A stretch of 64,000 nucleotides of DNA, from NCBI RefSeq assembly GCF_029433855.1, contig NZ_JAROAU010000001.1:532468-596467 (forward strand), given 5' to 3'. Under the pieces are notes generated by a model. That model made no database searches, was not told where the DNA came from, and saw only the letters and a program-made list of their open reading frames with translations. The first letter of the stretch is position 1; every line of letters starts with the position of its first letter. Below are positions 12,169-21,847 of this stretch, piece by piece. The DNA is from Candidatus Kosakonia sp. 282A-S69. Lineage in GTDB: Bacteria > Pseudomonadota > Gammaproteobacteria > Enterobacterales > Enterobacteriaceae. The translations under genes and the position numbers were made by a program.

Positions 12169-14505
12169 ATGATGAATGATTCGCTCTGCCGCATTATTGC
12201 GGGTGAACTTAAGGCACGAACCGAACAGGTGGAATCCGCCGTTCGCCTGCTTGATGAAGGCAACACGGTCCCGTTTATTGCGCGTTACCGTAAAGAGGTG
12301 ACCGGCGGTCTGGACGACACGCAGCTGCGTCAGCTGGAAACCCGTCTCGGCTACCTGCGCGAGCTGGAAGAGCGTCGCCAGGCGATCCTGAAATCGATCG
12401 GCGAGCAGGGCAAACTGAGTGATGAACTGGCGCAGGCGATTAACGGCACCCTGAGCAAAACTGAACTCGAAGATCTCTATCTTCCCTACAAACCGAAGCG
12501 GCGTACGCGCGGGCAGATTGCCATTGAAGCGGGTCTCGAGCCGCTGGCCGATTCGCTGTGGAACAATCCATCGCAGGATCCCGAAGCCCTCGCAGCCACC
12601 TTTGTGGACGCCGACAAAGGCGTTGCCGACAGCAAAGCGGCTCTCGACGGCGCGCGTTATATCCTGATGGAGCGCTTCGCGGAAGACGCGGCGCTGCTGG
12701 CGAAAGTGCGTAACTACTTGTGGAAGAACGCCCATCTCGTCTCGACAGTTGTTGCCGGGAAAGAGGAGGAGGGGGCCAAGTTCCGCGATTACTTCGATCA
12801 TCATGAACCGCTCTCCACTGTCCCGTCACACCGGGCGCTGGCGATGTTCCGCGGGCGTAACGAAGGCATTCTGCAACTTTCGCTGAACGCCGATCCGCAG
12901 TTTGATGAGCCGCCAAAAGAGAGCCACGGCGAGCAGATCATCATTGACCACCTTGACCTGCGCCTGAATAACGCCCCGGCGGACAGCTGGCGTAAGGGCG
13001 TGGTGAGCTGGACCTGGCGCATCAAAGTGCTGATGCATCTGGAAACGGAGCTGATGGGCACGGTGCGTGAGCGCGCGGAAGATGAGGCGATCAACGTTTT
13101 CGCCCGCAACCTGCACGATCTGCTGATGGCTGCGCCAGCCGGTCTGCGCGCAACGATGGGTCTCGATCCCGGTTTACGTACCGGGGTGAAAGTGGCGGTG
13201 GTCGATGCCACCGGCAAACTGGTCGCGACCGATACCATCTACCCACACACCGGCCAGGCGGCAAAAGCGGCGGTGGCTGTGGCGGCGCTATGCGAGAAGC
13301 ATAACGTTGAGCTGGTGGCGATTGGTAACGGCACTGCCTCACGCGAAACCGAGCGCTTCTTCCTGGATGTGCATAAGCAGTTCCCGAAGGTGACGGCGCA
13401 GAAGGTGATTGTCAGCGAAGCGGGAGCGTCGGTCTACTCCGCCTCCGAGCTGGCGGCGCTGGAGTTCCCGGATCTGGACGTCTCGCTGCGCGGCGCAGTG
13501 TCGATTGCCCGTCGTTTACAGGACCCACTGGCTGAGCTGGTGAAGATCGACCCCAAATCTATCGGCGTCGGCCAGTATCAGCATGATGTCAGCCAGAGCC
13601 AGCTGGCGCGTAAACTCGATGCAGTAGTGGAGGATTGCGTGAACGCCGTCGGCGTGGATCTTAATACCGCCTCCGTGCCGCTGCTGACGCGCGTGGCCGG
13701 GTTAACCCGCATGATGGCGCAGAACATTGTCGCCTGGCGTGATGAGAACGGTCAGTTCCAGAACCGCCAGCAGCTGCTAAAAGTGAGCCGCCTCGGGCCA
13801 AAAGCCTTTGAGCAGTGCGCGGGATTTTTGCGTATCAACCACGGCGATAACCCGCTTGATGCCTCCACCGTTCACCCGGAAACCTACCCGGTGGTGGAGC
13901 GCATTTTGGCGGCGACAGAACAATCTCTGCGCGACCTGATGGGCAACAGTACCGAGCTGCGCAAGCTGAAAGCGTCAGAGTTTACCGATGAGCAGTTCGG
14001 CGTGCCGACGGTGACCGACATCATCAAAGAGCTGGAGAAACCGGGCCGCGATCCGCGTCCGGAGTTCAAAACCGCGACCTTTGCGGAGGGCGTTGAAACC
14101 CTCAACGATCTTCAGCCGGGCATGGTGCTGGAGGGGGCCGTAACAAACGTCACCAACTTCGGCGCGTTTGTGGATATCGGTGTCCATCAGGATGGGCTGG
14201 TGCACATCTCTTCCCTGGCGGATAAATTCGTCGACGATCCGCATACGGTGGTGAAAGCGGGCGATATCGTGAAGGTTAAAGTGCTGGAAGTGGATCTGCC
14301 GCGTAAACGTATCGCCCTGACTATGCGTCTCAATGAGCAGCCGGGTGAAAGCGCGCCGCGCCGCGGTGGCAACGGCAATGATCGTGACAATGGCAACCGC
14401 AACGCTGCCCGTCCGGCGAAAGCGCCGCGCGGTCGCGACACGCAGCCTGCCGGCAACAGCGCGATGATGGATGCGCTGGCGGCGGCGATGGGTAAGAAAC
14501 GCTAA
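12169..14505 (+). CDS. yhgF: RNA-binding transcriptional accessory protein Tex (YhgF)
   Basis: This Tex-family protein of about 778 residues is close to E. coli YhgF. I chose the ATG giving [10 protein letters not shown] to match E. coli; an in-frame ATG at 12157 would add four residues, and ribosome-site spacing does not decide. Domains: N-terminal helical region, YqgF/RuvX-like domain ([17 protein letters not shown]), helix-hairpin-helix motifs, and a C-terminal S1 RNA-binding domain ([20 protein letters not shown]) followed by a basic, Gly/Arg/Asn-rich tail. It influences transcription fidelity and gene-expression stress responses. Confidence 0.95.
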   Translation: MMNDSLCRIIAGELKARTEQVESAVRLLDEGNTVPFIARYRKEVTGGLDDTQLRQLETRLGYLRELEERRQAILKSIGEQGKLSDELAQAINGTLSKTELEDLYLPYKPKRRTRGQIAIEAGLEPLADSLWNNPSQDPEALAATFVDADKGVADSKAALDGARYILMERFAEDAALLAKVRNYLWKNAHLVSTVVAGKEEEGAKFRDYFDHHEPLSTVPSHRALAMFRGRNEGILQLSLNADPQFDEPPKESHGEQIIIDHLDLRLNNAPADSWRKGVVSWTWRIKVLMHLETELMGTVRERAEDEAINVFARNLHDLLMAAPAGLRATMGLDPGLRTGVKVAVVDATGKLVATDTIYPHTGQAAKAAVAVAALCEKHNVELVAIGNGTASRETERFFLDVHKQFPKVTAQKVIVSEAGASVYSASELAALEFPDLDVSLRGAVSIARRLQDPLAELVKIDPKSIGVGQYQHDVSQSQLARKLDAVVEDCVNAVGVDLNTASVPLLTRVAGLTRMMAQNIVAWRDENGQFQNRQQLLKVSRLGPKAFEQCAGFLRINHGDNPLDASTVHPETYPVVERILAATEQSLRDLMGNSTELRKLKASEFTDEQFGVPTVTDIIKELEKPGRDPRPEFKTATFAEGVETLNDLQPGMVLEGAVTNVTNFGAFVDIGVHQDGLVHISSLADKFVDDPHTVVKAGDIVKVKVLEVDLPRKRIALTMRLNEQPGESAPRRGGNGNDRDNGNRNAARPAKAPRGRDTQPAGNSAMMDALAAAMGKKR

Positions 14506-14510
14506 TCGAA

Positions 14511-14541
14511 ACGCCCTCTTCACGCGAAGGGGGCGTTTTTT
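14511..14541 (+). terminator. Intrinsic terminator after tex
   Basis: An 11-bp stem (ACGCCCTCTTC / GAAGGGGGCGT, one G-T pair) with a 4-base loop is followed by six T residues. It separates tex from the feo operon. The remaining 14542-14953 stretch is AT-rich, contains no gene that I can see, and holds the feoABC regulatory sites. Confidence 0.88.
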
Positions 14542-14765
14542 CTTCCGCCTGTTATTTTCCCGTTGCGTTTCGCGTTTTATTTTTCGCTGAAGAAAATCGT
14601 GAGGAAATTTAGGCTATTCCGCGCGCTATTAGCGCTCCCGTTAATATTTGCGGCAGTTATGATATTTCTATGTGTTATTAAACAGCGCAGCCAAATATAA
14701 ATTTATTCTTATTATTCCGAATGCATTGCTGCTATTTGTTTGTGAACGTTCCGATGTATAAAATA

Positions 14766-14779
14766 TTGCGCTACATCAA
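14766..14779 (+). promoter_or_regulatory. FNR-like site upstream of feoABC
   Basis: TTGCGCTACATCAA matches the FNR consensus TTGATNNNNATCAA at 8 of 10 defined positions. It lies about 190 bp before feoA and about 70 bp upstream of the Fur-like site. E. coli feo is activated anaerobically by FNR, so the site is plausible; the first half is imperfect. Confidence 0.45.
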
Positions 14780-14835
14780 GAATAGGGCAACTTTTCAATT
14801 ATCCCCGCCGCAAGCGCACGCTTTGGATTGCCGAT

Positions 14836-14854
14836 AGAAACCATTCTCATTATC
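14836..14854 (-). promoter_or_regulatory. Fur box upstream of feoABC
   Basis: On the minus strand GATAATGAGAATGGTTTCT matches the Fur consensus at about 13 of 19 positions, with a strong GATAATGA-AAT left half. It lies about 100 bp before feoA. Iron-dependent repression of the ferrous-iron transporter by Fur is established in E. coli. Confidence 0.6.
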
Positions 14855-14953
14855 ATCGCAACCACAGGTTCTCTCCTCCTCACTTTGATGACCATCGGTA
14901 CGTCTTAACGACGCATGAGTAATATTGACTCGAAGAAAAGATAAGTAGGTTCT

Positions 14954-15181
14954 ATGCAATTCTCTCCTGATAGCGCGTGGAAAATTCTCGGTTTCTCATC
15001 AGAAATAAGCCCGGCATGGCGGCAGAAACTTTTATCCCTCGGCATGTTGCCCGGCTCCTCTTTTAATGTTGTTCGCGTTGCCCCATTGGGCGATCCGGTG
15101 CATATCGAAACGCGCCGCGTTAATTTAGTGTTAAGAAAAAAAGATCTCGCCTTTCTTAAATTAGAAGTGGTTTCACGTTAA
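14954..15181 (+). CDS. feoA: Ferrous iron transport accessory protein FeoA
   Basis: The 75-residue SH3-like FeoA domain protein has the same length as E. coli FeoA, with the conserved core [20 protein letters not shown] and [20 protein letters not shown]. It is a small cytosolic partner needed for Fe(II) uptake by FeoB. It is the first gene of feoABC; feoB starts 30 bp downstream. Confidence 0.96.
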   Translation: MQFSPDSAWKILGFSSEISPAWRQKLLSLGMLPGSSFNVVRVAPLGDPVHIETRRVNLVLRKKDLAFLKLEVVSR

Positions 15182-15211
15182 GCAAAACGTTTTCGCGGGG
15201 TGCGAAAGAAA

Positions 15212-17530
15212 ATGAAAAAAATGACCATTGGCTTAATTGGCAACCCCAATTCAGGCAAGACCACACTATTCAATCAGTTAACCGGTGCGCGTCAGCGCGT
15301 CGGCAACTGGGCCGGGGTCACCGTTGAACGCAAAGAGGGACTCTTCACCACCACCGACCACCAGGTCACGCTGGTTGATCTCCCCGGTACCTACTCGCTC
15401 ACCACTATTTCCGCACAAACCTCTCTCGATGAGCAGATTGCCTGCCACTACATTCTGAACGGCGATGCCGATCTGCTGATAAACGTAGTGGATGCTTCCA
15501 ACCTCGAGCGCAATCTCTATTTGACGTTGCAGCTGCTGGAGCTTGGCGTACCCTGCATTATTGCTCTTAACATGCTGGATATCGCCGAGAAGCAGAAGCT
15601 GCGCATTGATATCGATGCGCTGGCCAGCCGCCTCGGCTGCCCGGTGATCCCGCTGGTTTCCACGCGCGGGCGCGGTATCGAGGCGCTGAAACTCGCCATC
15701 GATCGCCATAGCGTCAATGACAATGTCGAACTGGTCCATTACGCGCTGCCGCTGGCGCGCGAGGCGGATACGCTGGCCGGGCAGATGCGCGAAGCGCTTC
15801 CCTGGCAGCAGCGGCGCTGGATGGGTTTGCAGATGCTGGAAGGGGATATATATAGCCGCGCCAACGCCGGAATTTCCGACAGCCAGTTCAACGCCGCGCT
15901 CTCCCGCTTGCAGGCGGAGATGGACGATCCGGCGCTGCATATCGCCGATGCACGTTACCAGGCCATCGCCGCGATTTGCGATACCGTCAGCAATACGTTG
16001 ACCGCCGAGCCAGGCCGTTTCACCGCCGCCGTTGACCGTATTATTCTCAACCGCTTTCTCGGCTTGCCGTTCTTCCTGTTTGTCATGTACCTGATGTTCC
16101 TCTTCGCCATCAATATCGGCGGGGCCTTCTCACCCATCTTTGACGCCGGTTCCGTGGCGATCTTTATCCATGGCATTCAGTGGCTCGGTTATACGCTGCA
16201 CTTCCCGGAGTGGCTGACGGTCTTTCTCGCGCAGGGGCTGGGCGGCGGTGTCAACACCGTGCTGCCGCTGGTGCCGCAGCTGGGGATGATGTACCTCTTT
16301 ATGTCTTTTCTTGAAGACTCCGGCTATATGGCACGCGCCGCGTTTGTGATGGACCGCCTGATGCAGTCACTGGGTCTGCCGGGTAAATCCTTTGTGCCGC
16401 TGATTGTTGGCTTCGGCTGTAACGTGCCGTCAGTGATGGGCGCGCGTACGCTCGATGCGCCGCGCGAGCGCCTCATCACCATCATGATGGCGCCGTTTAT
16501 GTCCTGCGGCGCGCGGTTGGCGATCTTTGCCGTCTTTGCCGCCGCCTTCTTTGGTCAGCAGGGCGCGATGGCGGTCTTCTCCCTCTACCTGCTGGGTGTG
16601 GTAATGGCGATCCTCACCGGGCTGATGCTGAAATACACGCTACTGCGCGGTGAAGCGTCACCGTTTGTGATGGAGCTGCCGGTCTACCATGTTCCGCATC
16701 TGAAAAGCCTGCTGCTGCAAACCTGGCAGCGGCTGAAAGGCTTTGTCATCCGCGCCGGGAAAGTGATCATCATCGTCAGCATTTTCCTCAGCGCGATGAA
16801 CAGCTTCTCGCTGAATGGCCGCACGGTGCATAACATCAACGACTCGGCGCTGGCCTCCATCAGCCGCCTCTTTACCCCGCTGTTGGAGCCGATTGGCGTA
16901 CAGGGCGATCACTGGCAGGCGACGGTCGGGCTGGTTACCGGCGCGATGGCGAAAGAGGTGGTTGTCGGCACGCTAAACACGCTCTACACCGCGGAAAATA
17001 TTGAGCAGGAGGCTTTTAACCCGGCCACGTTCAGCCTGAGCGATGAACTGCTCGCCGCGCTGGAAGAGACCGGCAGTTCCATCAAAGCGACCTTCAGCCT
17101 GAGCGTGCTTGCCAATCCGATCGAAGCCAGCAAGGGCGACGGGGAGATGGCGACGGGTACCATGGGGGTGATGAGCCAGAAATTCGGCAGTGCGGCCGCG
17201 GCCTACAGCTACCTGATTTTTGTCCTGCTCTACGTGCCGTGCATCACAGCGATGGGCGCGATTGCCCGCGAAGCCAGCCGCGGCTGGATGGGCTTCTCGG
17301 TGCTCTGGGGGTTAAATATCGCCTATTCGCTCTCTACGCTCTTTTATCAAACCGTCACCTTCCATCAGCATCCGCTCTACAGCCTGACCTGCATTCTGGC
17401 AGTGGTGGCGTTTAACGTGCTGGTGATTGGCGTGTTGCGCCGGGCGCGCAGCCGCGTGAACGTCAATCTGCTGGCTACGCGCAGAACGGTGGCCAGCTGC
17501 TGCGACAGCCCGGCGAGCGACTGCCATTAA
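15212..17530 (+). CDS. feoB: Ferrous iron transporter FeoB
   Basis: The start at ATG 15212 ([20 protein letters not shown]) gives 773 residues, equal to E. coli FeoB; an in-frame GTG four codons earlier is less likely. An N-terminal G domain has G1 GNPNSGKT, G3 DLPGTYS and G4 NMLD, followed by the GDI-like helical domain and a C-terminal membrane domain with two gate motifs, including [17 protein letters not shown] cysteine-containing tail ([11 protein letters not shown]) closes it, as in other enterobacterial FeoB. It imports Fe(II) across the inner membrane. Confidence 0.97.
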   Translation: MKKMTIGLIGNPNSGKTTLFNQLTGARQRVGNWAGVTVERKEGLFTTTDHQVTLVDLPGTYSLTTISAQTSLDEQIACHYILNGDADLLINVVDASNLERNLYLTLQLLELGVPCIIALNMLDIAEKQKLRIDIDALASRLGCPVIPLVSTRGRGIEALKLAIDRHSVNDNVELVHYALPLAREADTLAGQMREALPWQQRRWMGLQMLEGDIYSRANAGISDSQFNAALSRLQAEMDDPALHIADARYQAIAAICDTVSNTLTAEPGRFTAAVDRIILNRFLGLPFFLFVMYLMFLFAINIGGAFSPIFDAGSVAIFIHGIQWLGYTLHFPEWLTVFLAQGLGGGVNTVLPLVPQLGMMYLFMSFLEDSGYMARAAFVMDRLMQSLGLPGKSFVPLIVGFGCNVPSVMGARTLDAPRERLITIMMAPFMSCGARLAIFAVFAAAFFGQQGAMAVFSLYLLGVVMAILTGLMLKYTLLRGEASPFVMELPVYHVPHLKSLLLQTWQRLKGFVIRAGKVIIIVSIFLSAMNSFSLNGRTVHNINDSALASISRLFTPLLEPIGVQGDHWQATVGLVTGAMAKEVVVGTLNTLYTAENIEQEAFNPATFSLSDELLAALEETGSSIKATFSLSVLANPIEASKGDGEMATGTMGVMSQKFGSAAAAYSYLIFVLLYVPCITAMGAIAREASRGWMGFSVLWGLNIAYSLSTLFYQTVTFHQHPLYSLTCILAVVAFNVLVIGVLRRARSRVNVNLLATRRTVASCCDSPASDCH

Positions 17531-17541
17531 GGAGCAGAGTG

Positions 17542-17781
17542 ATGGCATCCCTTATTGAGGTACGCGATCTGCTGGCGTTGCAGGGGAGGATGGAGGCAAG
17601 CCAGCTCAGCCTCGCCCTGCAGACGCCTAAAGCGTTGATCGACGCCATGCTGGCGCGGCTGGAGGCGATGGGGCGCGCGGTGCGTGTTGAGGAGGAGGTG
17701 AGCGGTTGCCTGACCGGCAGTTGCAAAGCATGCCCACAGGGCAAAGCCGCCTGCTCACGAGAGTGGTGGATGCTGCGCTAA
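17542..17781 (+). CDS. feoC: FeoC, small winged-helix Fe-S protein of the feo operon
   Basis: The 79-residue protein starts at the ATG of [19 protein letters not shown], just after an overlapping GTG, behind an AAGGAG site. The N-terminal winged-helix fold is followed by the cysteine loop [21 protein letters not shown], which in Klebsiella FeoC carries an oxygen-sensitive [4Fe-4S] cluster. FeoC binds FeoB and protects it from FtsH proteolysis under low oxygen. It is last in feoABC and convergent with pckA. Confidence 0.94.
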   Translation: MASLIEVRDLLALQGRMEASQLSLALQTPKALIDAMLARLEAMGRAVRVEEEVSGCLTGSCKACPQGKAACSREWWMLR

Positions 17782-17800
17782 CCCGTTCATTGCCAAGTAA

Positions 17801-17824
17801 AAAACCCGCCGAGCGGCGGGTTTT
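17801..17824. terminator. Bidirectional terminator between feoC and pckA
   Basis: A stem CCCGCC / GGCGGG flanked by AAAA on the left and TTTT on the right can terminate transcription in both directions. It marks the right endpoint of the block inverted relative to E. coli K-12. Confidence 0.85.
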
Positions 17825-17844
17825 GTCTCTCTTGCGTAACCGGA

Positions 17845-19464
17845 TTACACTTTCGGCCCGGCGCTGACCAGCGCGGCGCCCGCAGGCGTATCGGTATACT
17901 TCTCGAAGTTCTCGATAAAGAGTTTTGCCAGCTGCGTGGCTTTCTCTTGCCACTGCTCCGGCGACGCGTAGGTTCCGCGCGGATCGAGAATACGGCTCTC
18001 AACGCCCGGCAGCGAGGTCGGGATCGCCAGGTCAAACATCGGCAGGGTAAAGGTTTCAGCATCGTCCAGCGAACCATTAAGAATGGCATCGATAATCGCG
18101 CGTGTGTCTTTAATGGAGATGCGTTTGCCGGTGCCGTTCCAGCCGGTATTCACCAGGTAAGCCTGCGCCCCGGCGGCCTGCATCCGTTTTACCAGCACTT
18201 CGGCATACTGCGTCGGGTGCAGCGACAGGAACGCGGCGCCAAAGCAGGCGGAAAAGGTCGGTGTCGGCTCGGTGACCCCGCGCTCGGTGCCGGCCAGTTT
18301 CGCGGTAAAGCCGGAGAGGAAGTGATACTGCGTCTGGCTGGCGGTCAGGCGCGACACCGGCGGCAGCACGCCGAACGCATCCGCCGTCAGGAAGATCACT
18401 TTGGTTGCGTGACCTGCTTTTGAGACCGGTTTAACAATATTCTGGATATGGTAAATCGGGTAGGAGACGCGGGTGTTCTCGGTTTTCGACGCATCGTCGA
18501 AGTCGATGCTGCCATCGGCGCGCACGCTGACATTTTCCAGCAGCGCATCGCGGCGAATGGCATGGAAAATATCGGGCTCCGCCTCTTCAGAGAGGCGAAT
18601 GGTTTTCGCGTAGCAGCCGCCTTCAAAGTTGAAGACGCCATCGTCATCCCAGCCGTGCTCATCATCGCCAATCAGGCGGCGTTTTGGGTCGGTTGAGAGA
18701 GTGGTTTTACCGGTCCCGGAGAGGCCAAAGAAGACGGCAACATCGCCTTTCTCGCCGACGTTCGCCGAGCAGTGCATTGACGCAATCCCCTGCAGCGGCA
18801 GCAGGTAGTTCATGATAGAGAACATCCCTTTCTTCATCTCACCGCCGTACCACGTCCCGCCAATCAGCTGGATGCGTTCGGTCAGGTTGAAGGCAACAAA
18901 GTTCTCTGAGTTGAGGCCCTGCTCTTTCCACTGCGGGTTGGTGCACTTCGCGCCGTTCATGACGATAAAGTCCGGCGTGAAATCTGCCAGCTCTTCGTCG
19001 TCCGGACGGATGAACATGTTTTTAACGAAGTGCGCCTGCCAGGCCACTTCCGTAATAAAACGCACCGCGAGGCGGGTGTCCGGGTTGGCGCCGCAGAAGG
19101 CATCGACAATAAAGAGGCGCTTGCCCGACAGCTGCTCCGTGACGAGGCCTTTCAGATGCTGCCACACTTCCGGCGAGAGCGGCTTATTGTCGTTCTTGCC
19201 TTTGCCTTTATCAGACCACCATACGGTGTCGCGGGTAGTATCATCGCGAACAATGTACTTATCCTTCGGCGAGCGGCCGGTAAAGATGCCGGTATCGACG
19301 GCGACCGCGCCGGAGGTGGTCAATACGCCGCGCTCATACCCTTCCAGGTCCGGACGAAGTTCCTCTTGATACAGCGTTTCGTAATCGGGGTTGTAAACGA
19401 CATCCTGAACATCGTTGATTCCATAAGCCTTGAGATCTTGCGGGGTTAAACTCTTAACACGCAT
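17845..19464 (-). CDS. pckA: Phosphoenolpyruvate carboxykinase (ATP) PckA
   Basis: The 539-residue enzyme is one residue shorter than E. coli PckA. It converts oxaloacetate and ATP to phosphoenolpyruvate, CO2 and ADP, the entry step of gluconeogenesis. The P-loop [13 protein letters not shown], the metal-binding Asp motif [20 protein letters not shown] and the active-site RSPKDKY segment are intact. A CRP site lies upstream. In E. coli pckA is convergent with envZ; here it is convergent with feoC because of the inversion. Confidence 0.98.
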   Translation of the reverse strand: MRVKSLTPQDLKAYGINDVQDVVYNPDYETLYQEELRPDLEGYERGVLTTSGAVAVDTGIFTGRSPKDKYIVRDDTTRDTVWWSDKGKGKNDNKPLSPEVWQHLKGLVTEQLSGKRLFIVDAFCGANPDTRLAVRFITEVAWQAHFVKNMFIRPDDEELADFTPDFIVMNGAKCTNPQWKEQGLNSENFVAFNLTERIQLIGGTWYGGEMKKGMFSIMNYLLPLQGIASMHCSANVGEKGDVAVFFGLSGTGKTTLSTDPKRRLIGDDEHGWDDDGVFNFEGGCYAKTIRLSEEAEPDIFHAIRRDALLENVSVRADGSIDFDDASKTENTRVSYPIYHIQNIVKPVSKAGHATKVIFLTADAFGVLPPVSRLTASQTQYHFLSGFTAKLAGTERGVTEPTPTFSACFGAAFLSLHPTQYAEVLVKRMQAAGAQAYLVNTGWNGTGKRISIKDTRAIIDAILNGSLDDAETFTLPMFDLAIPTSLPGVESRILDPRGTYASPEQWQEKATQLAKLFIENFEKYTDTPAGAALVSAGPKV

Positions 19465-19577
19465 GTCACTGCTCCTTAGCCAAAATGTACTACCTGAAAG
19501 TGTAGGGGTGATTCTTTGCCACTACCGGGACGAGGTTCATAGATTTACCTGGCTCGAAAACCCAGCCTGACGAAAAC

Positions 19578-19597
19578 GCTGTGATTGAGGTCACTTA
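19578..19597 (-). promoter_or_regulatory. CRP site upstream of pckA
   Basis: The core TGTGATTGAGGTCACT (TGTGA, six bases, TCACT) is nearly the full CRP palindrome. It lies about 120 bp before the pckA start, in agreement with catabolite activation of pckA in E. coli. The rest of the 336-bp gap up to hslO holds the hslO terminator and no gene that I can see. Confidence 0.75.
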
Positions 19598-19761
19598 ATG
19601 GCACGGATTATGCCAAAATTTATTACATTCATCGGGGAAATGTTCTTAAAACGGCGCGGGACGCCATTTTTAACCTTTGCTTTGTGACTGTAATCGCTTT
19701 CATGAAAGAGAATTACGTAACACTTACAGGCAGGATTTTAACGGAAACGTGATCGGCGAAA

Positions 19762-19786
19762 CAAAAACGCCGCCCTGAAGGCGGCG
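19762..19786 (-). terminator. Intrinsic terminator after hslO
   Basis: Read on the minus strand, CGCCGCC, a 5-base loop and GGCGGCG are followed by a run of T residues (AAAAA on the plus strand at 19763-19767). It is placed 15 bp past the hslO stop and ends the hslRO cluster. Confidence 0.88.
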
Positions 19787-19800
19787 ATTGATAACTGCTG

Positions 19801-20679
19801 TTAATGAACCTGCGGATCGGCAGGAGAGGCGTTATTGCGGATTTCCGCAATATCCATCGCATTGAAGAGGTAGTGGTTGCCGCAATAATCGCAGTGCATA
19901 TCGATTTCGCCCTCTTCGGCGAGGATGCTATCCACTTCCTCATCCGGCAGGGTTTTCAGCGCGCCGGCGCAACGCTCGCGTGAGCAGGTGCATTTGAACT
20001 CAACGTCCTGCGGATCGTAAAGGGTGACCTCTTCTTCATGATAGAGACGCCACAGCACTTCGTTGGCTGGCAGGGTAAAGAGCTCTTCTGCTTTAACGGT
20101 TTCTGTCAGCACGGCCAGGTGTTCAAAGTCTTCCGCCTGGGTATCCTGCGCGGGCAGCACCTGCAGCAGCATACCGCCTGCCGCTGGCTGGCCTTCAACC
20201 TCACCGGTGCGGATGAAAAGGCGCGTCGGCAGCTGTTCGGAACGCTGGAAGTAATCTTCGAGGCATTCGGCCAGCGTCTCGCCTTCAAGGCCAACCACGC
20301 CCTGATAGCGTTCGCCCTCTTCCGGCGTAATGGTAATCACCAGATAACCGTTACCCACCAGCGTTTTCAGGCTTGCATCGTCCGCAACCTCCCCCTGTAC
20401 GCGCGCGACGCCGCGCATCTGCTGACGGTTATTGCCGTTGATCACCGCGAGGCTCATCGGGCCATCACCCTGCACCTGAACGGTAATATCACCGGCAAAC
20501 TTCAGCGTCGCGGTCAGCAGGCTGGTGGCGACCAGCAACTCGCCGAGGAGGTTTTTCACCGGCAGAGGATAGTTGTGATTTTCCAGCACCTCTTTCCAGG
20601 TATTGGAGACGGTTACCAGCTCGCCGCGCACGGCATAGTTCTCAAAAAGGTAGCGGTGTAATTGGTCTTGATTGGCCAT
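19801..20679 (-). CDS. hslO: Redox-regulated chaperone Hsp33 (HslO)
   Basis: The 292-residue protein equals E. coli Hsp33 in length. The C-terminal redox switch is complete: CTC in [10 protein letters not shown] and CDYC in [10 protein letters not shown], the CxC and CxxC cysteines that bind zinc when reduced and form disulphides on oxidation, activating the holdase. It acts in the cytoplasm against oxidative unfolding. It follows hslR at 24 bp. Confidence 0.97.
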   Translation of the reverse strand: MANQDQLHRYLFENYAVRGELVTVSNTWKEVLENHNYPLPVKNLLGELLVATSLLTATLKFAGDITVQVQGDGPMSLAVINGNNRQQMRGVARVQGEVADDASLKTLVGNGYLVITITPEEGERYQGVVGLEGETLAECLEDYFQRSEQLPTRLFIRTGEVEGQPAAGGMLLQVLPAQDTQAEDFEHLAVLTETVKAEELFTLPANEVLWRLYHEEEVTLYDPQDVEFKCTCSRERCAGALKTLPDEEVDSILAEEGEIDMHCDYCGNHYLFNAMDIAEIRNNASPADPQVH

Positions 20680-20703
20680 GTTTCTCTCTCTTGCGGGTGC
20701 GCG

Positions 20704-21105
20704 TTACTCGCTGCCACCGGATTTAAATTTCATCAGATCGCGGCGCTCCTTCTTATCCGGGCGGCGATCGGGATGCGGCATGGTCAGCGCATTGAGCTTG
20801 CGGGCCTGCGCCATTTTTTCGCGTTTCTCAATGCTCTCTGCCGTCTCTTCATACAGTTCAACGGCTTCGCTTGCCGGACGGCGCTGATCGGTAATCCCTT
20901 TTACGATCACGGTTCGCTCATCATTGCCCTGACGCAGGGTCAGGGTGGCGTTCAGCTCGACGATTTTACTCGGCTTGCTGCGTTGCCCGTTGTAGTGCAC
21001 CTTCCCGCCGTCGATCATCTCGCGGGCGAAGGCGCGGGTCTTATAAAAACGCGCTGCCCAGAGCCATTTATCCAGGCGGACCTCTTGCGCAGGCTGCTGT
21101 TTCAT
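20704..21105 (-). CDS. hslR: Ribosome-associated heat shock protein Hsp15 (HslR)
   Basis: The 133-residue protein has an N-terminal S4 RNA-binding domain (VRLDKWLWAARFYKTRAFA) and a basic C-terminal tail. Hsp15 binds free 50S subunits carrying a stalled peptidyl-tRNA and helps recycle them. Its ATG overlaps the yrfG stop in a TAATG junction, so it is probably translationally coupled; hslO follows in the same operon. Confidence 0.96.
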   Translation of the reverse strand: MKQQPAQEVRLDKWLWAARFYKTRAFAREMIDGGKVHYNGQRSKPSKIVELNATLTLRQGNDERTVIVKGITDQRRPASEAVELYEETAESIEKREKMAQARKLNALTMPHPDRRPDKKERRDLMKFKSGGSE

Positions 21106-21782
21106 TACATCTCCTTTAGAAGCGAGGGGAGTAAGCGGCGGTAGTCGTTCATGGCCGGATGGCGCAAATAGCGCTTATCCGCCAACCCGGAGTCTGGATT
21201 AGCGACGCCGAGACAGTAGCGAATACCAAATGTCGCGGCGGCATCGAGAATCGGCTCGCTGTCATCAATGAACAGCGTCTGCGCGGGATCAAGGCCGGTA
21301 TGACTGGCGACAGCCTGCCACAAGCGCTGATCCTCTTTCGGATAACCAAATGTATGGGTGGAAAGTAATAAATCAAGGTGCGCCGCCAGGCCCGTATGCT
21401 CAAGCTTAACCGCCAGGTTGTGCGGGTGCGCGTTGGTCAGCAAAATGCGGCGCTTGCCGCTTTTTTTCAACGCATCAAGAAACGGGACCGTATCTTCACG
21501 CAGTACGGCGCGCGCCCCTTGCTCGGTGGTCATGGCGCAAATATCCAGCCCAAGCCGTTCGCTCCAGTAGTCCAGACAGTACCAGTTTAGCGTATGCTGC
21601 ACGTCGTGATAGGCCTGGCTGATGACGCTTTGCGCCTCCTGCGGCGTTAAACCCGCTTTCTCGCTGTAGGTTTGCGGCACCAGTTGCTGCCAGAAATAGG
21701 TATCGAAGGCGAGATCGAGCAGCGTGCCGTCCATGTCCAGCAGAACGGTATCCACCTCCTGCCAGGCAATATCAATGTGCAT
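21105..21782 (-). CDS. yrfG: HAD-family GMP/IMP nucleotidase YrfG
   Basis: The 225-residue HAD hydrolase begins MHIDIAWQEVDTVLLDMDGT. The nucleophile motif is DMDGTLLD, motif II is LLTNAHPHN and motif III/IV is YPKEDQRLW with FIDDSEPILDAA. E. coli YrfG (222 residues) dephosphorylates GMP and IMP. It is the first gene of yrfG-hslR-hslO, 65 bp downstream of igaA. Confidence 0.93.
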   Translation of the reverse strand: MHIDIAWQEVDTVLLDMDGTLLDLAFDTYFWQQLVPQTYSEKAGLTPQEAQSVISQAYHDVQHTLNWYCLDYWSERLGLDICAMTTEQGARAVLREDTVPFLDALKKSGKRRILLTNAHPHNLAVKLEHTGLAAHLDLLLSTHTFGYPKEDQRLWQAVASHTGLDPAQTLFIDDSEPILDAAATFGIRYCLGVANPDSGLADKRYLRHPAMNDYRRLLPSLLKEM

Positions 21783-21847
21783 GAAAAGGGCTCCAGCCAG
21801 AGAAAATCTGCGCGCAAGGTTAACACAGCTCGCGCAGCAGATCGTTA